A DNA stretch of 6,931 bases from Candidatus Bathyarchaeota archaeon. Its GTDB lineage: Archaea > Thermoproteota > Bathyarchaeia > RBG-16-48-13 > GCA-020345945. The position numbers were made by a program, and so were the translations under genes. The stretch covers positions 1,029,808 through 1,036,738 of the forward strand of contig CP070773.1 in NCBI GenBank assembly GCA_020345945.1, in the 5' to 3' direction. Under the pieces are notes generated by a model. It did not search any database. It saw nothing but the letters and a program-made list of their open reading frames with translations, and was not told where the DNA came from. Positions 5,700-6,931 of the stretch are shown piece after piece (positions within the stretch are counted from its first letter, which is position 1; every line of letters begins with the position of its first letter).

Positions 5700-5714
5700 C
5701 TTAAAGCTTATATC
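5700..5714. promoter_or_regulatory. Overlapping divergent TATA-like boxes
   Basis: On the plus strand AAAG (5703-5706) followed by CTTATATC (5707-5714) resembles a BRE plus TATA box, predicting a LarA-like transcript start near 5735. On the minus strand the same bases read ATAAG (5711-5707) then CTTTAAG (5706-5700), predicting a start near 5678 for the HhH-like gene. The boxes share the AAGCTT core, so initiation in the two directions would probably be mutually exclusive. Confidence 0.5.
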
Positions 5715-5744
5715 TACTTCACATAGGAGCAAAGTACTATTCTT

Positions 5745-5751
5745 GGAGGAG
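5745..5751 (+). promoter_or_regulatory. Shine-Dalgarno site of the LarA-like gene
   Basis: GGAGGAG lies 11 nt before the ATG at 5763 and touches the in-frame GTG at 5751. Contact with the GTG is too close for normal use, so the ATG is preferred despite a slightly long spacer. Confidence 0.5.
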
Positions 5752-5762
5752 TGAAGATTTCT

Positions 5763-6931
5763 ATGGAGATGATAGAAGTACCATCTCTTCTCTGGTACGG
5801 GAATACAAGTCTTAAGCTACAATTCCCGGAAGACTGGGAGATTCATCTCGGTGCCATGCCAGGAGCAAACCGTCAAGGGCTAAGTCCTGGGGCTATACGA
5901 GAATCCCTCCTGAATCCGATAGGAACCGAGACGATAAGCTCCCTAGCAGCCAAGAAAGAAGAGGCTGTAATCATATTCGACGATATGACTAGACCCACAA
6001 GAGCCTTTGAGATCATACCTTTCATTCTGGACGAATTGGCGAAGGGAGGAATATCGGATGACCATATCAGGTTCGTAGATGCCCTTGGATGCCACGGAGC
6101 TGATGACCGTCAGGATTTCGTGAAGAAGTTGGGAGAGGAGATTGTGGAACGTTTTCCAGTCTACAACCACAACCCCTTTCATAACCTGACCGAGATCGGG
6201 AAGACAAGCAGGGGATCCCCTGTTCAAGTCAACTCTGAGGTGATGGCCTGCGACCTCAGGATAGGTGTAGGTTGTGTTGTACCCCACCCGAGCGCCGGAT
6301 ACGGAGGTGGAGCAAAGATAGTCCTTCCCGGAGTAGTTGGTTTTGATACCATCTACCATAACCACGGAGTTATCGCCAGAACAAGTCCCGGATCCCCGAC
6401 TCGTCATCCAACGGTAGGATGGGGAAAGATGGAAAATAATGTTGAACGCTTAGATATGGAAGAGACCGCTAGGTTAGCAAAACTCGATTTCAAGGTGGAT
6501 GCTATTATCAACGAGAAAGCAGAGATAACAGCTCTTTTTGCCGGAGACTTTATCGAAGAACATAGAAAGGCGGTGGAACTTGGGAGAAGAGTCTATGAGA
6601 CATTCCCCATCCAAGAAGCTGATATTGTAGTCGCCAACACATACGCAAAAGCCAACGAGTCCAGCCTTGCTATGTCTATGGCTTCAGCATCGGTGAAAGA
6701 GGGAGGCACTGTTGTGCTGACCGCCAACACCCCTGAGGCACAGATAACCCACTACCTAGGTGGAAAGTTTGGGAAGGAGTTAGGGGGAAGACTGTACTCT
6801 CCAAGATCCTACCCAAAGGTGGGGAAGCTGGTTGTCTTCTCGCCCTACAAGATTGTAGATCCCTTCCTCTCTTGGGGGAACCCCGACTCATTTGTCTGGG
6901 TCAAGACATGGACAGAGGTACTTGAGGAGAT
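5763..6931 (+). CDS. LarA-like (DUF2088) nickel-pincer 2-hydroxyacid racemase/epimerase, 3' end missing
   Basis: The open frame gives 389 residues and is cut by the window end; the family is usually about 420-430, so roughly 30-40 are missing. Family motifs in order are FDDMTRPTR (72-80), LGCHGADDRQDF (108-119), YNHNPFHNL (134-142), VPHPSAGYGGGAKIVLPGV (173-191) and YHNHG (198-202). Against Lactobacillus LarA (from memory), H111, H175, K185 and H201 correspond to catalytic H108 and H174, cofactor-tethering K184 and nickel ligand H200. The Ni-PTTMN pincer site is therefore intact. The usual HR after the Gly is HG. The segment normally reading like PKDxxxxQxxK is YAKANESSLAMS (294-305), lacking the Gln and Lys that bind lactate, so the substrate is probably another 2-hydroxyacid or sugar acid. 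No larB, larC or larE is in the window. Cytosolic. Confidence 0.88.
   Translation, partial: MEMIEVPSLLWYGNTSLKLQFPEDWEIHLGAMPGANRQGLSPGAIRESLLNPIGTETISSLAAKKEEAVIIFDDMTRPTRAFEIIPFILDELAKGGISDDHIRFVDALGCHGADDRQDFVKKLGEEIVERFPVYNHNPFHNLTEIGKTSRGSPVQVNSEVMACDLRIGVGCVVPHPSAGYGGGAKIVLPGVVGFDTIYHNHGVIARTSPGSPTRHPTVGWGKMENNVERLDMEETARLAKLDFKVDAIINEKAEITALFAGDFIEEHRKAVELGRRVYETFPIQEADIVVANTYAKANESSLAMSMASASVKEGGTVVLTANTPEAQITHYLGGKFGKELGGRLYSPRSYPKVGKLVVFSPYKIVDPFLSWGNPDSFVWVKTWTEVLEE

Noticed and set aside
5943..6407. 154-codon minus-strand open frame
   Set aside because: It is fully antisense to the LarA-like gene, whose family motifs run uninterrupted through this interval.

Overview
The window looks like a stretch of an archaeal chromosome, possibly from a Thermoproteota/Bathyarchaeia-like lineage, though I cannot place it further. 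Intergenic regions carry BRE/TATA-like boxes about 50-60 bp upstream of starts rather than bacterial -35/-10 pairs. Several genes have GGAGG-type Shine-Dalgarno sites. AGA/AGG and ATA codons are frequent, and one gene belongs to the ParB-fold free-serine-kinase (SerK/SbnI) group known from Thermococcus. I see no tRNA, rRNA, CRISPR array, insertion sequence or integrase.

Layout. On the minus strand, from right to left, are a left-handed beta-helix gamma-carbonic-anhydrase-like gene (3837-3298), a DapA/NAL-superfamily lyase (3091-2198), a RidA-family protein (2020-1625) and a MmgE/PrpD-family protein (1591-221). RidA and PrpD are only 33 bp apart and are very probably co-transcribed. The other gaps (206 and about 177 bp) contain TATA-like boxes, inverted repeats and a strong hairpin. 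On the plus strand, divergent from the gamma-CA gene, is a SerK-like kinase (4097-4909). It converges on a minus-strand gene (5635-4961) for an unrecognised protein with a helix-hairpin-helix/GPD-like segment. That gene shares a 127-bp divergent promoter region with a plus-strand LarA-like (DUF2088) nickel-pincer racemase/epimerase gene, which starts at 5763 and runs off the right edge.

How the genes may work together (inference). PrpD-family enzymes (dehydratase, decarboxylase or imine epimerase), RidA (imine/enamine hydrolysis), a Schiff-base DapA-type lyase and a LarA-type 2-hydroxyacid racemase all act on small hydroxy-, oxo- or imino-acids. The window may therefore be an accessory carbon/amino-acid catabolic region. 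Key catalytic residues are intact in PrpD, RidA, DapA-like and gamma-CA. The LarA-like protein keeps the nickel-cofactor residues but departs from lactate racemase at the substrate-binding positions, so its substrate is probably not lactate. The least explained items are the HhH-like protein, the choice of LarA substrate, and several symmetrical elements placed on or beside predicted TATA boxes.
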